Translations under genes and position numbers: made by a program
From: Curvularia sp. ZM96
Taxonomy: Eukaryota; Ascomycota; Dothideomycetes; Pleosporales; Pleosporaceae
Reading direction: 5' to 3'
Length of the DNA: 64,000 nucleotides
Assembly: GCA_022457065.1 (NCBI GenBank)
Contig: JAJGBQ010000002.1
Span: 4,464,001-4,528,000, forward strand
Part shown: positions 1 through 12,480 of the stretch, in pieces
How positions within the stretch are numbered: position 1 is the first letter of the stretch
How the letters are laid out: every line of letters starts with the position of its first letter
The notes under the pieces: model-generated
Told to the model about the DNA's origin: nothing
The model's input: the letters and a program-made list of their open reading frames with translations, nothing else
The model's database searches: none

Positions 1-2466
1 CGCTGTTGCAAGAAGAAGCAAGTCGCAGACTCGCATTCCTACTGTCGTCATGATTACCGACGATAGAGACAATCTGCGGAAAGCCAAGAATGAAAACGTC
101 CCCGGAATGACACGTGAGTTGTAGTCACAATCATGGTGGAATAGCATTGACCTTTATATCTAGTATCTGACTTTGTTTCCGGTTTGGAAAACTCTGATGA
201 ACTCCTTGACATGATCAGTGCTGCACAGGAACAGCGCGAAGTCAGGTCAAAGAAGGCCGAAGTCTTCTACCCCGAACACTACACAGTTTCAAAAATGATG
301 ACGGGTGTAAAAGCTGGCACCTTACATCAGGGCATCTTCAATGTTTCCCCCTACAACTACCTTGAAGGCTCCGTAAACGTTCCCGCCTTCGATAAATCAC
401 TTCTCATCCTAGGGCGTGAGAACAGCAATCGAGCAGTTTCTGGCGATGTTGTAGTTGTAGAAGTGTTGCCTCAAGATCAGTGGAAAGCACCTTCCACAAA
501 GATTATTGAAGAGGAGACAGTGAACAAGAATGACAATGCTGAGGCGGAAGAGGGGGAGAACGTCATTACTGAGAGGGAACGACGTGCTCTACAAGAAGAA
601 GTAAAGCGGGTTCACGGTCAGACCACGGAAGGACGACCGCAGCCGACAGCGCGAGTTGTGGGTATCATCAAGCGCAACTGGCGACAATATGTGGGCCACA
701 TTGACCGCGACTCGGTTCGCTCTTCATCGAAATCGAGCAGACTGCAACAAACGGTCTTCCTTGTTCCAATGGACAAACGCATACCCAAGATCCGCATACG
801 AACACGACAGGCTGGAGAGCTTCTTGGACAGCGCGTACTTGCAACCATCGATTCCTGGGAGAGCGATTCACGGTACCCAGTTGGTCACTTTGTTCGTTCA
901 CTTGGCGAGCTCGAATCCAAGGGCGCTGAAACCGAAGCTTTGCTACTGGAGTGGGACGTGCAATACAAGCCGTTCCCGAAGACTGTCCTGGATTGCTTAC
1001 CCGCCGAAGGCCACGACTGGAAAGTACCTGCCAACATGGACGATCCGGGTTGGAGAGGGCGCAAAGATCTTCGTGACCTCCTGGTCTGTTCTATTGATCC
1101 AGTTGGTTGTGTTGATATCGACGACGCTCTCCATGCCCACAAACTGCCAAACGGTAACTATCAGGTTGGCGTTCATATCGCGGATGTATCACATTTTGTC
1201 AAGCCGAACAATGCAATGGACAAAGAGGCTAGTCAGCGTGGAACGACCGTTTATCTGGTCGACAAGCGCATAGACATGCTTCCTATGCTTCTTGGAACAG
1301 ACCTGTGCTCTTTGAAGCCATACGTTGAGCGTTATGCGTTCTCTGTCATTTGGGAAATGAATGAGAACGCTGATATCATCTCTTCTCATTTCACAAAGTC
1401 AGTTATTCGCTCAAGAGAGGCTTTCAGTTACGAACAGGCTCAAATCCGGATAGACGATCAGTCACAGACTGATGATCTAACAACAGGCATGCGGACGCTG
1501 CTCATGCTCTCCAAGAAGCTGAAGCAAAAACGAATGGATGCAGGAGCCCTCAATCTCTCCTCGCCAGAGGTCAAGGTCCGAACAGAATCCGAGACTTCAG
1601 ATCCAGCAGACGTGCAGACCAAGAAACATCTTGATACCAACTCGCTCGTAGAGGAGTTCATGTTGCTCGCCAACACCAGTGTTGCTGCGAAGAACTACGA
1701 AGCCTTTCCACAAACCGCTTTGTTGCGTCGTCACGCGGCCCCACCCAAGACAAATTTCGAAGAGCTTGACAACCAGCTGAAAGTGAAGAAAGGGATGGAG
1801 ATCAAGACAGACAGTTCCAAAGCTCTAGCTGACTCGCTCGACAAATGTGTCGACCCTAACAACCCCTTCTTCAACACTCTGGTCAGAATCATGGCTACAC
1901 GTTGCATGATGTCTGCCGAGTACTTCTGTGCAGGTACACAAGCGTATCCGGAATTCAGACATTATGGTTTAGCCAGCGAGATCTACACGCATTTCACATC
2001 TCCAATTCGTCGTTACGCCGACCTTGAAGCGCATCGTCAGCTTGCCGCTGCGATCGAATACGAGCAACTGGACCCCAGTCTCCAATCAAAAGCCAAACTT
2101 GAAGCCGTGTGCAAAAACATCAACGTCCGCCATCGCAATGCACAAATGGCTGGCCGAGCTTCTATCGAGTATTACGTCGGCCAAGCGCTCAAGGGCAAGG
2201 ACATCAACGAAGAGGGCTTCATTATGAAGATCTTTTCCAACGGCTTTGTGGTATTCGTACCGCGCTTTGGTATTGAGAGTCTGATTCGCTTGAGAGATCT
2301 TGCAACTCCAGAACCCGAGGCTGACTTTGATGCTGAGAACTACGTACTCAACATCAAGGGCGATGTCAAGCGAAGCGTTGAGTTGTTCGAGAAGGTTACT
2401 GTCAGGATCACAGATGAGCTCGAAGAAAGCACTGGCAAGAGGAAGGTAAAGTTGAGTCTAGTCTAA
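1..2466 (+). CDS. dis3: Exosome complex exonuclease DIS3/RRP44 (5' partial)
   Basis: Catalytic subunit of the RNA exosome, a 3'-5' exoribonuclease that also carries a PIN endonuclease domain in the complete protein. Two exons are visible: 1-113 (upstream part outside the window) and 164-2466, joined by a 50-nt GT-AG intron. The first exon ends in the conserved stretch VVMITDDRDNLRKAK, the end of the PIN domain; the second holds cold-shock and OB domains, then the RNB domain with the catalytic acidic cluster in the segment SIDPVGCVDIDDALH, the motif HFTSPIRRYADLEAHRQLA, and a C-terminal S1 domain. Only the N-terminal PIN portion is missing, because of the window edge. The reading frame is intact to the TAA at 2464-2466. 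Identity is very secure because colinear motifs of the family occur throughout; the first intron is placed by frame continuity. Confidence 0.97.
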
Positions 2467-5400
2467 GCACATGGAAAAATCGCGGTAGTTTTGTGAAATC
2501 AATCAGTTTTCTGGGTAACAAAGGAGATGCAATTCGGTTTACCTGCCTTGTACTATACATCAAAATAAGATGGATTAGGTGTTCAATGGCCAACATGTTT
2601 TTTTTTTCTAACAGCGTACTAGACCTACTTCACATTACCATGTCATCATCTAGAATGTAGTTTCTTACATTGGTAGAAGCTAGCCAGTACCGTACCAAAC
2701 AGCGAAGTGACCGATACCGTACCAAAGAATGAAGTGAAACCACCGTCACGGCTATCAAGCATCTTCCAAGTGGAGTGGACGTTGTACGTCAGCCAACGCC
2801 CACGCCCACGCCTACACTTGCTAACGCAACGGATAGCAGCCACAACTGCAGACCAGGAGCTCTAGTAGCCATGTGTTTTCCTGTCCGGCTCTCCACTATG
2901 CACGCGAAGACGATGCGTACTATGTACATAGCGTCCGCCACAGTCGGCTGAGGGACCTGCAGCCGGCGCTCCGAACCATATTTTCTCCATGCAAGGGCGA
3001 GCGAGCTATAGCGAACAGCCGAAGCGTAAGGCGTTCAGCCCACGACTCGCCAGCTGAACCAAAGGCGCTGTAGTCTCCAGCTGCCCACAGACCGGAGACG
3101 CCGACAAAGTTCAGCAAAACGGCGCCTAAACCCCGCTGGCGCGCAACTCTTTTCCACTCTCAAAACATGAAAGCACGCTTGCGTGTAGCCGATGTGCGAA
3201 AAGGAAAAAACATGACCATTATCGTCATCATTTCGACAAATCTTTCCGAATTGACGTATGGAAGGGGTGTGCAAGGTAAGCACGGCAAAGGTACGCCTTT
3301 TTTTCTTCTGGCCGTTTCTTGTGCTGAATATTGCCCGACCTATAACTCCGTTTATATAACAAGGCTGTGGATTCCGAGCGGCTATTAGGGCTGCGTATAT
3401 ATGCGCGTTCACACAAAAGCAGGTAAGAAGCAAATAAAATATCCCGAATCGTGATCAGCCCGGCAACGGACCGAGCCCTGTTGTTTGTGAGAGAGATCCT
3501 GCTGCGAACCACGTTTGGATGTGTGGATGAAATGGGCGCGCATCACCCGAAATTGTGCTATGGGGAAATTGGGGAAATTTTCCCCACTCGCTCTACACAT
3601 GTCTCTGAACCGAGTCTAGGCTTTGTGCAAGTTTCGGCAGAGTTGCTGTGCGAGATTTTGGTGATCGCGCAATGTACATACGCATGTCTGTATGCGTGCG
3701 CGGCTCCGGACATCAAACCTGTCGTTTTTTACCTAGTATGCAAACCTTGTTTGATGTCGCTTAGGGAAGCGAACAGGATAGGAAACGACGAAAAAGCAAA
3801 AGTGACGCAAATAACCAAACCAGACACTTTGCGCGTCTCCTTGATTTTTTTATGGTTCGGGTCAAAAAGAAAGGTGCATGTGTGGGTAAGATGTGGATGT
3901 GAGCCAAAAGAAATCACAAACGTTCCTTATCGCTGGGGGAAACGCTAATTAGGGGATTTTGTGGGGATGAGAAAGGCAGAAATGAAAGGGGGGTGACAGA
4001 GTTTCAGCGTGACGAGTATAGCGACGGGTATTTCGTGTTCGTCTCCTCACCCCGCATTTATTGTCTAAGAAAAACAGGGTCGTAAAGAGGAGACAGAAGA
4101 AGAGGGGAGATCCAGGTGTTCAGCTTGCGGCGCCCGGGTGCAGCCGTATGTGCCCACACAGCAAGTGCACGGGAGGAGAGTTTCGTCTAAAGGCCCTAAC
4201 AAGCATTGAGATCGGAATGACGAAGAAGATGGAAATGAAAAGTACGGCAAGCCCCGTAGCCATACTGCGATTATCCAAGCTCTGCAGTTGATCGGATCTC
4301 TCTGCTGCCCCTCGTGAAGGCGGGTGGGAGGTAATGGGCGGGTGGTTCCTGGGGTTAGCTGGTATACGATGGTGCGCAACATAGCGTGAAAGTTTAAAAT
4401 ACTCTTCTTGTGAGCAATATCGTAGGAAGTGGTTGGCCTCAGTGGCTGAGGAATGACAAATGTTTTGCACAGGTGACTTGTTTGAGCATACGGGCGCCTA
4501 TTTTTACTGGATTGGATACGAGGATGATAGGTGTCGATAGAGAATATGTATAGTCATGTGGAAAAGACGATACATGGGGATGCCGGATGGGGAAGAGAAA
4601 GAGGGGTGTATGCTGCTGTTGGAAGGATCTGGCACCCAAGATAACAAAAGAATGATGACGACGACGGTGGTGGTGGTGGTTCGATCGAGAAGTGTTCTGC
4701 TTGTAGAATTCAGATCTAGCTCCATGTCTGGTTTGCAACGGTGAAAGGATGCGCATGTGAAAGTTATGTCGCTGGTGCTATCATGCTAGCAGTTCAATCA
4801 TTTTGGACCATAACCGTGGCTTAAAGATACGAACCGCAATGCTCGAATCATCGACACTGCCGCTCATCCACCACGATCGGATTTACTTGTTAGCATATGT
4901 ACCTTCCGACGCTAATAGCCAGGATTGAAGAGAGATTGTGGTTGCGGCATACTCTGCCAGCAAGGCCATTATACTTGGTTGTATCATACCTACAGCTTCT
5001 GGTTCCGCCCCTAGAAGCTGTATTGCATTCAACTATATTGCTTCCGTGCAAGCATCGCCGGGCGCGTATGCACAAGACAAAAACCGCTCAATATACCGCA
5101 TGCAGTATTGCCGGGCCGTCGCCCCCCCCACGAGGCATCCGGAAAGGACTCGCGGCGCGGGATGCCTTCTAATAAGAGCCGTCCCAAGAGTTTTCTTAAA
5201 GGTCCTCTAATATATGTGCGCGTCACGAACAAATATATACGAATCCATGGAGCAAGTTTGGCGGCTAGACCCGCGAGCGAAGGGAAATTTGAGAATGGAG
5301 AAATGTCCATTTTCTGACTCAGGAACCGGTGGAACTGAAGTCCGACGACTCACAGCTAGGCCAAGTCCGCATGGCTTTGCCGGACCTGTAGCGGAAAGGC

Positions 5401-8400
5401 ATATATCATGAGACCATCTACAGACAGCACGTATAAGTCAGCGCACCGTTCATGATATGCGAACGATGTGCGGGTCTGTATACTAGTCGACTAATTGAGA
5501 ACACCTTGCATTTGTTACTGCCGAAAGTTCCGTGTCATGACGTTATACAACATGGGACTGGGAAAGTTTTCGCCGCTATCGAGAAGACACCTGGGCGGCA
5601 ATATGGTGGTGCGATAGCGGGAGGGATTCGAGGCAGGGGTAACTGTATGGCCGTTGAGCGAATATGACTTGGGGTGCTGTATTATTATGGGTATTTCCAA
5701 TTGTACAGAAGATGATCCGGATGCCCTTTACTCCGACGTTAATCCAGCGGAGATGGTAATCTTACCCGCCTTGTTTTCGAGAAGGGATTCTGCAGGAGAG
5801 GCTGAGGCCAGTTGCATATCTGGCATCAGGCGTTCCCCTCGTTTGAGAGATGATGCCTTGATTATCGTCTCCATGCGTCATGACGGATACGGCACCCGTG
5901 TCGGTGTCAGGGCCTAAGCCAGCATAGGGCAAAGATGGCGAGAAGACGTTTTCTGCAATGGTCAGGAGTCAGTCAGGTCACGATGATAGTCATGGAGTTG
6001 TGGATGTGTGTAGAGCTAGGGCGCTGGGGGAGAGAACCACTACGCGTTTGCGGCTGTCATTGGCTGGGGCTGAGATGGTTCGATGCAGGGTTCTGTGCAA
6101 AGCCGAGGGTCTTGGCACCTTCTGCTTTTGTTCCACCAATGGTTCGGCTAAAAGCCCTGTGCTTCTCCACAGCCTGCCAGGGGATAGAAAAAAGCAAGAA
6201 AGTCGGAATTGCACAGGCATGCACAATTTCAAAACGATAGGTACTCGCCATGTTGCCGTAATACATGTTCAGTCATAGAATCTTTTCGCCCTGAGATAAA
6301 GAAATGAATCTGGGGCGTTGCAGGCTAAACTGGCGGCGATCCATGTCCACGTGCAAAATCGTCGCTTTAGTCGGCTGAACGACAGCGCCGTCGTCGAGCT
6401 GCCCGTATTACTGCTACACGGCCATGCTCGGCATGGCGGCAGAGGCGCGTCTACCAATTCGGCATTGTCCAGGGGGACCCCTGACCCAAATGTGCCGTGG
6501 AGAAGAAGAAAAAACAAAAACGCCAAGCTCTGGTTTTCGTTGCGGGTTTCCCTTATTACCGGATGTCCTGTTTGTCTTGAAGGCAAGGATAGTGGATTTG
6601 CTTAGCAGCAAACTGTATGTTGGAAGAAGAAAGAAAGCTCACCTAGCTATGACCTATGGCGAGTGGATGTCTCATTTCGGCTATGAGAGACATGTGAAGA
6701 TCCTGATGGCGGCAGAGTTACGAGTCGGTCCGTTGCTCATCAGCGCTTTGAATGAGTTGTGTGTAGTAATATGGTTCCAAGTGAGAGCGGTTTGAGACAC
6801 ACGGCCTGGTCACGGCAATGGAGAGGTCTGTGGCGGCCGTGGGCCTGAAGCTCCTGACGCAGATTACAACGGCAGTAAGCAGCGCCCTTAGTTCAGCCAC
6901 AGGCGTCGCTGCAAAATACACTTCTCGGCTACAGCGAAAAGTGTTGGCCAGTTTCGGAGGTTTTTTGGACACATGCAGCTAGCTAGATGGACAGGTCGCT
7001 TTAGGCCGTCTAGATGATGCGCTACGCTCTGGACTACGACTGGGCGATGGCGTTAGTGAGTCTGTAGTCGCAACCCCAGGCCGCTCCAGCTCCATACTGC
7101 TGCATCGTGCATGCAATGCAACGCAACGTTGAGCTCATCATCCCAGGAAGAAGGGCAGATTTGACGTGTTTCATCTGGACTCCGGTGAAGCATACCGAGT
7201 GCCATTGGCGGTGCCGGAAATGGGGTCCTCGGACGAAGCTTCAGGATCATTAAGCAATCTATGACCTGGCATAGCTGACGACCAAGCGACCGTTCGTGCC
7301 ATGGAACAGGTCGGTGCGCCTGGGCTATATCGAGCGTAGTGGCCAGGAACACTCGGGTGCTAGCCTATAGCCCATCGGTGATATGGACCAGGGCGTCGCT
7401 GTCTTCGTGCGTGCGACTACTGCGCCCTGTTCTGTTGCTCTCGCCCATGTTCGTCTCTTGCTGCGTATCCTGGGCGGCCATGGGCGGGCGAACGCCTCTG
7501 GCCAGAATCTGGACGCGCTCCGCCCCGCTCGTCGGTGCAGACAAAGAACGCTGGGACCGCCCAAGGAAGCTATCGCGGGACGCACCTAAGGTCCGTTACG
7601 GGATTGGCCAGTGCCTGCGAGGGAGCGATGCTGGATCGAGCTGCTGAGGGTTGGGATGGATCGACGTCGCTGTCAGTGCCTGCGTCTAAGCGAAGCGTCC
7701 GACCGTCTCCACCCCACCCTCTCTACCCACCCATCCACACTCGTCCACACACAGCTATCTACGCACGCACGCACACACAAACCCCCCTCCAAACCATGCA
7801 GGCGGGTGCTCTGGACGGGAGCTGAATCAACGAACGACTCGCATGTACACACGTATGTACAGCTCGCAGCAAACGGGCCTCTGATGCTCGCAAACCGGTG
7901 TGTTGGCCGCCTGTTGCTTACGCCATCAAAGCCCCGAGTGTCAGTTCCTCGAGGCTGAAGGGATCCTCTGCCCCTGGATTCGCTGGTACCATGGCATGCG
8001 TTGTCAAAGAAGGTCGTGGTGCTGACCTCGACAACGCCACACTCGCCCCCTCCATGGCTCTGACAGTGTACCCACTGGACGGGAGCAGCAGGCCCCTTGC
8101 AGCTGAGACGGGCGAACTGCCTGAACCGGCACTTGCGCCATCATGACGGCGGGACCAAGTTCCAAGCTCGTCGATATTAGCCCACCATGCATGGCCTGTT
8201 AGTGCACAACTCACCGATATTTCCAAGGCCATCTGCCCTACTGACAAACTTCGCTGCCCACCACTAGCCGCGTTGCTTGTACCTGCATGTCGCCTCAAGC
8301 CAAGCCAGCCCGGCCGCTATAACCCGCAACATTCCTCAGTCTCGGTGCGCCGCCTGTGCTGCTACTACTGCTAGCAACACCGTTCTGCGTCTTACCTTGT

Positions 8401-8736
8401 TTCGTCCCGCTAGTTGCGTACTATTCTTGTTTGCCACTGCACTGTGGACCCAAGGCACGCATGACCTTGGTCTCCGCCCGCTTACCCCTTCCACCTGTCC
8501 CGCACTACTTTATCCGTATCGCCCTTCCGGGTCCATATCAAACAGAAGTGGACTCTCTCATCTACCGCTGTCGTTTCGTCGACCGCCTCAGTCGAGAATT
8601 TCAACCGCGTCAACCGCAGCAAGCATGAGCATCATCCCATAGGCGTCACTCCTTCATACATTCACATCGGCTTCTTCTTCACGACACCTCCGTTGACCAT
8701 CCATATTTCCTCTCTACGCCTCAATTAATCGCCATC
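2467..8736. other. 6.3-kb stretch with no convincing gene
   Basis: Open frames here reach at most about 165 codons, overlap on both strands and show no domain, signal peptide or splice-supported continuation that I recognise. The right-hand part (about 7.7-8.7 kb) is C/T- and CA-rich, like a fungal promoter and 5' leader, and probably belongs to the membrane-protein gene at 8737. A (GTG)n/(GAC)n run lies near 4655-4680 and an ACGC/ACAC run near 7757-7780. A long noncoding RNA or long untranslated leaders could be present but cannot be shown from sequence alone. Confidence 0.5.
2688..2741. repeat. Imperfect tandem duplication, two copies of about 26 bp
   Basis: Two adjacent copies begin with TACCGTACCAAA and continue through GAAGTGA: copy one at 2688-2712 and copy two at 2715-2741. 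They lie about 220 bp downstream of the dis3 stop codon. No function is evident. Confidence 0.7.
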
Positions 8737-9321
8737 ATGGAGCAGGAAACCAAAATCTACATCATCCTCGGTGCCGTCGCCGGCACCCTTGTCGTATCCG
8801 CCCTCACAGTTGCCATTCTTTTTCTCTGGACCCGATCTCGCAAAAGGATGCGAGGTTTCTCACTACGAGCTGTCACCCCATTGGACGATGCTGAATTCGA
8901 ATCATGGCGACGGCCCAGCCAGCACACGCAACAGCTGGATGAGTATGGAATCCGACCAACCCATAAAGCCGTGTTGCGAGACCGCATATCGCCCAGGTCC
9001 CCATCCATGTTCGAGAAAGAGCTCAGCACATACGAATTCCCTCCACGAACACCATCATTAACAGACGCGGCTTCGATAAAGTCGCCCACAAGCTCCATAC
9101 GGAAACCGGAGCGAGCACGAAGAAAGTCCAGTGTTGCTTCTTCGCTTGCTGATCGACCACCAACTCCCTACTCTCCTTCATCACCCAGCGGAGAATTCAA
9201 CCGTGGGTCGGTGTCTTCGCGTCGATCCCAGCCTTTTATACACTACCCTTCTGTATCTGAGGCTTCCGCATTCCGCTTTAATTTCGACAACGAACCGAAG
9301 GAGGCCAGAAGCTGGATATGA
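8737..9321 (+). CDS. Single-pass membrane protein with Ser/Pro-rich cytoplasmic tail
   Basis: A 194-residue intronless protein that I do not recognise by family. Residues 7-31 form one strong hydrophobic segment (IYIILGAVAGTLVVSALTV onward) followed at once by a basic stop-transfer cluster (RSRKRM), so the short N-terminus should face out and the remaining 160 residues should be cytoplasmic. The tail is rich in Ser, Pro and Arg, with several SP/TP and RRxS-type sites suited to phosphorylation, and is otherwise low in predicted structure. It lacks an N-terminal signal peptide apart from this anchor. The start is preceded by a C/T- and CA-rich leader. It could be a small plasma-membrane or cell-wall-associated scaffold; function unknown. 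Confidence 0.75.
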   Translation: MEQETKIYIILGAVAGTLVVSALTVAILFLWTRSRKRMRGFSLRAVTPLDDAEFESWRRPSQHTQQLDEYGIRPTHKAVLRDRISPRSPSMFEKELSTYEFPPRTPSLTDAASIKSPTSSIRKPERARRKSSVASSLADRPPTPYSPSSPSGEFNRGSVSSRRSQPFIHYPSVSEASAFRFNFDNEPKEARSWI

Positions 9322-11101
9322 TATCCATCCCCTCGACTCGAACTCTTATTGTAATCATATTCAGCCATCCTCCGACACCAGCAATTTTTGCAACTGGCCG
9401 TTTGCATGAGCCATTGCTTATTCAGTACGCTCAAACAGAGTAGTACATCGGACCACCAGTTGCGTGTGTTACCATACAGTGTGTCTGGATACACAACCCC
9501 CGCAACTGTCACCGATCAACACATACTATCATTCACTTCTGCGACCTTGGCTTCGCACATATATATACTTTACGACAACCTATGATTTCCTTTTTGGAGT
9601 TTGGCGGCGCTTTTGATCATGATACCAGACCTTTGCGTCATCTACATAGGCTAAGAGCCTCTTTTTCTTTTCTTTGTTAGGATAGGCGGCTGCTCATTAC
9701 CGAAGTACGCCTTTGGCACAGGAGGATAGCGTTGTAGGATAGGCAAACATGTACCTGAGTATCAGGTGTGCAGCTGTTGCACAGCGAAAGGCTAATCCCT
9801 CTCGCATTCAGATAGGCATAACAATCAATACACATTAGCATCCATCACTCTTACCCTTATCATTCGATTGCGTGATACTGTCTTCTACAGCCCTGCAAAG
9901 CACCACTGCCTTTTTTCCACGATAACCGGCACACGAACAGGCGTCTCGGCTCCACCCGCATTGACATGGAATCCTACGTCTCCGAACGGAGCACTCGCCT
10001 TTTCAGTTGACCCATATGACGCCACCCTTTGCACGGAACATACGAAGTAGTACTTCGTATCTGTACACCGCCTGTTTGCCACAGTTTCAAATGGCTAGTA
10101 TCCTATCAAGGAACATCCCTCACTCTCATAGGCTGCTAAATCTAAAACTCTGACCACTTGGGCGCCCCACTTTTACTTCTCACTCCCTACTAGAACCTTT
10201 TTTCCCTCGACGGCCACTACCGAAGAAAGTAATCACCAGATCTGACGGCAGACCCACGCTCCGGGCACAAGCGCGCAAGGAAGTGCTGGCGGGAAGAAAG
10301 AAGGGGTAGTATTTGAATTAGATCTAGTTATGTAATGTACAATTTTTTGTACCATTGGCAACTTTGTAGCGTATTAGGCTCGACATAAAACTAGGTATAT
10401 CCTCGCCGAAGGCGGCATAAACACGAAGTATGCACGGTGGATACAAAGATGGAGGCATCTTCCCTCTGCTCTGATGCAAGACGCAGGGTGGTGGATACTG
10501 GATATCAATGTTGAGGACTTTTCGGGGTCTCGGGACGATCATCTTGCTCTTTAATATCTTTTTTGCCGCTTGTTCCTTTTTCCTCACATCTTCCATCTTC
10601 TCGCCGAATCCATTGTTTGTGGGCAGAAATGCAGATGACTAAGCTAGATGCATGATTGCTCCTTTGAGTGCAATTGAGTGTACAAGATACTTGTTGGGGC
10701 AAAGAAGCACGTGAAAAAAGACCATTCGCGGTTTGGGGCTAAGCCCTGTATGGACGAAAAACAACGTGGACATCTGTCACCGCCGCATACGCATGCGAAA
10801 ACAGAAGGATACTTGCCATTTTGAATTTATTTTTATTTTTCTCTGCACTCACCCCTATCCACTCGTACTTGCGATCTTTGGTTTCTAGCGACCCACGCGC
10901 CAAGCAGTCCGTTGTTCTTCTAGAAGCTGTGACAGAAGCGCTTTTCATCCCTCTGTCTTACCTACCTACTCCACTTTCGCTTTTCCCCCCATCCCCCCGC
11001 AGACAACAAAAAAACACGCAACGCGTCTCCCTCATCGCGTCCGGCACACGACATACGACCTCACCGTCTAAACACCAAAAACCAATCGCAAACAACCCAA
11101 A
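9322..11101. other. Intergenic region, no gene seen
   Basis: This 1.8-kb gap separates the single-span membrane protein gene from APQ12. The last 160 bases are C-rich and A-rich, a typical leader for the APQ12 start at 11102. A perfect 21-bp palindrome is listed separately. No open frame has recognisable protein features. Confidence 0.5.
10040..10060. repeat. Perfect 21-bp palindrome
   Basis: The sequence ATACGAAGTA, a central G, then TACTTCGTAT reads identically on both strands. Smaller relatives with the same ATACG/CGTAT ends occur at 54288-54303 and 54446-54460. It could be a protein-binding site or a remnant of a mobile element end; nothing in the sequence decides this. Confidence 0.8.
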
Positions 11102-11674
11102 ATGGATTTTATACAAGGTAAAACACACTCGCGCTTTCCACAGCGCATGTGATTGCGTGTGGCGCGCGCAACGCTTGTAATACCAAATCACCACAATGGC
11201 TAACCCCAAGCGACAACAGACTATGCTGCGCTTCTCCCGCGCCTGCTCCCTCCCTCGTTCGCCAACCCTCTCCTCCATGTCGTCACCACCTTCCTCGGCG
11301 TCTCGCGCACACTATCCACACACCTCTCCCCACTCCTCAACAAGCTCATCACGCAACCCGATGTTGCCTCCATCGTCGCTCTCGTCTTCATCTTCTTCAT
11401 TTCGCTCAAGATCCTCGACATGATGTACCGCGCCGTGCTCTTCTGGATCAATCTCGCCATCCGCCTCGTCTTCTGGGGCGGCATTCTGGTCGTCGGCTTG
11501 TGGCTGTGGAATCGGGGTCCAGAGGGCTTTGTGGATGATGTGAGTGGGTTGATTGAGTATTGGGCGGGCGAATACGAGAGGTACAGTGATGAAGTCAAGA
11601 TGTTCCAGCAGCAGAAGGAGGATCAGATACGGTTTAAGGCGGGTCAGCAGCAGAAGAGGAAGGGTTGGCGATGA
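11102..11674 (+). CDS. apq12: APQ12-like nuclear envelope/ER membrane protein
   Basis: Apq12 family members sit in the nuclear envelope and ER and act in lipid homeostasis and nuclear pore assembly. Exons are 11102-11117 (MDFIQ plus one base) and 11220-11674, giving 156 residues. The protein has two closely spaced hydrophobic segments, roughly residues 59-75 and 83-103, separated by LDMMYRAVLFW, and a charged C-terminal helix (YSDEVKMFQQQKEDQIRF) ending in lysine/arginine residues, which is the family layout. The intron has GTAAAA at its donor and CTAAC as branch site. Two acceptors, AAG at 11208-11210 and CAG at 11217-11219, both keep the frame, differing by three residues; I chose CAG. Without the short first exon the protein would have no good start. 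Confidence 0.8.
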
Positions 11675-12006
11675 AGGGAGGGTGTGGGAAAAAGGACGGA
11701 TTGTTGGCATGTTTCGGGAAATACAAGTCTGGTGGTTCAGCTAGATATGAGATGTACATGTTTTTTGGGCCCAAGTGTTGGGCCCGTCTGTATGTTTCTC
11801 TGGCGCATGGAAATGTTCTATCTTAAGAAAGGTTGATCGCGATGATCGGGCACATGGGCTGGTAGGACGTGCTATCTAGGAAGGCTGCCGTTTTTTGAGC
11901 ATGTCTGGATGTAACGAGTAATGATACAGCAACGAAGCTCTTATTGATATGCTACAGATGTCTTGTTCATTGGCCACTTTCACTGCACCAAAAAAAAAGA
12001 GCAAAA

Positions 12007-12247
12007 ATCAAGCAATCCTCTACTCGGCATCTGTTGCTCCAGCAGCCGTCCAGATTCGAACGGCCGCCCTCCTAGCTTAGCAACCCATATTGTTATAGGA
12101 CACCAGGCAGTAGTCTTTTTGTGGTATATTGATAGGCCCTATTTGTTAGTGGATTAACACTTGACTGTCCTATGGGTTAGTACACTTGACTACCACCCAG
12201 TGTCGTGCTAGGAGCCCACCCGACCGCAGAGTGGAGGATTGCTTGAT
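12007..12247. mobile_element. Putative MITE-like element with 19-bp terminal inverted repeats
   Basis: Positions 12007-12025 and 12229-12247 are inverted copies of each other over 19 bp with one mismatch (left end ATCAAGCAATCCTCTACTC). Inside, further inverted segments pair, such as ATAGGACA near 12095 with TGTCCTAT near 12166. The element is 241 bp and has no coding capacity, as expected for a non-autonomous MITE. I see no clear target-site duplication in the flanks, and no transposase source in the window. The interior carries a TTCGAA motif resembling a tRNA T-loop, but the stem around it does not pair. Identification as a mobile element is inference from structure. Confidence 0.55.
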
Positions 12248-12480
12248 GGTGAGATGGGGAATGTGCGAGGATTTATACATGATTGGATAGCCCAGACAGC
12301 AGAAGATACTTGGTGGCCGATACCGCTGGTTTGTGAAAGCCGTTTGCTACAAAGACAGAGTGGAGGATAGCGCGTGGTCAGGTCACTTTCACTTTACATT
12401 GTAGGCAAACATTTGCTAGCGCAGTGACTTACGATTACCTGTTTGTGCCTCAAGCTTTCTACTCTTTCTACTCTTGTTCT

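Noticed and set aside
656..1273. 205-codon frame overlapping dis3
   Set aside because: Out-of-frame shadow of a strongly conserved gene.
3451..3948. 165-codon frame on the plus strand
   Set aside because: No recognisable features, overlaps equally good frames on the other strand, composition not protein-like.
12040..12085. tRNA-like T-loop (GTTCGAATC on the minus strand)
   Set aside because: The flanking bases do not form a T-stem and the complementary ends GTTGCT/AGCAAC enclose only about 52 nt, too short for a tRNA; it lies inside the inverted-repeat element.
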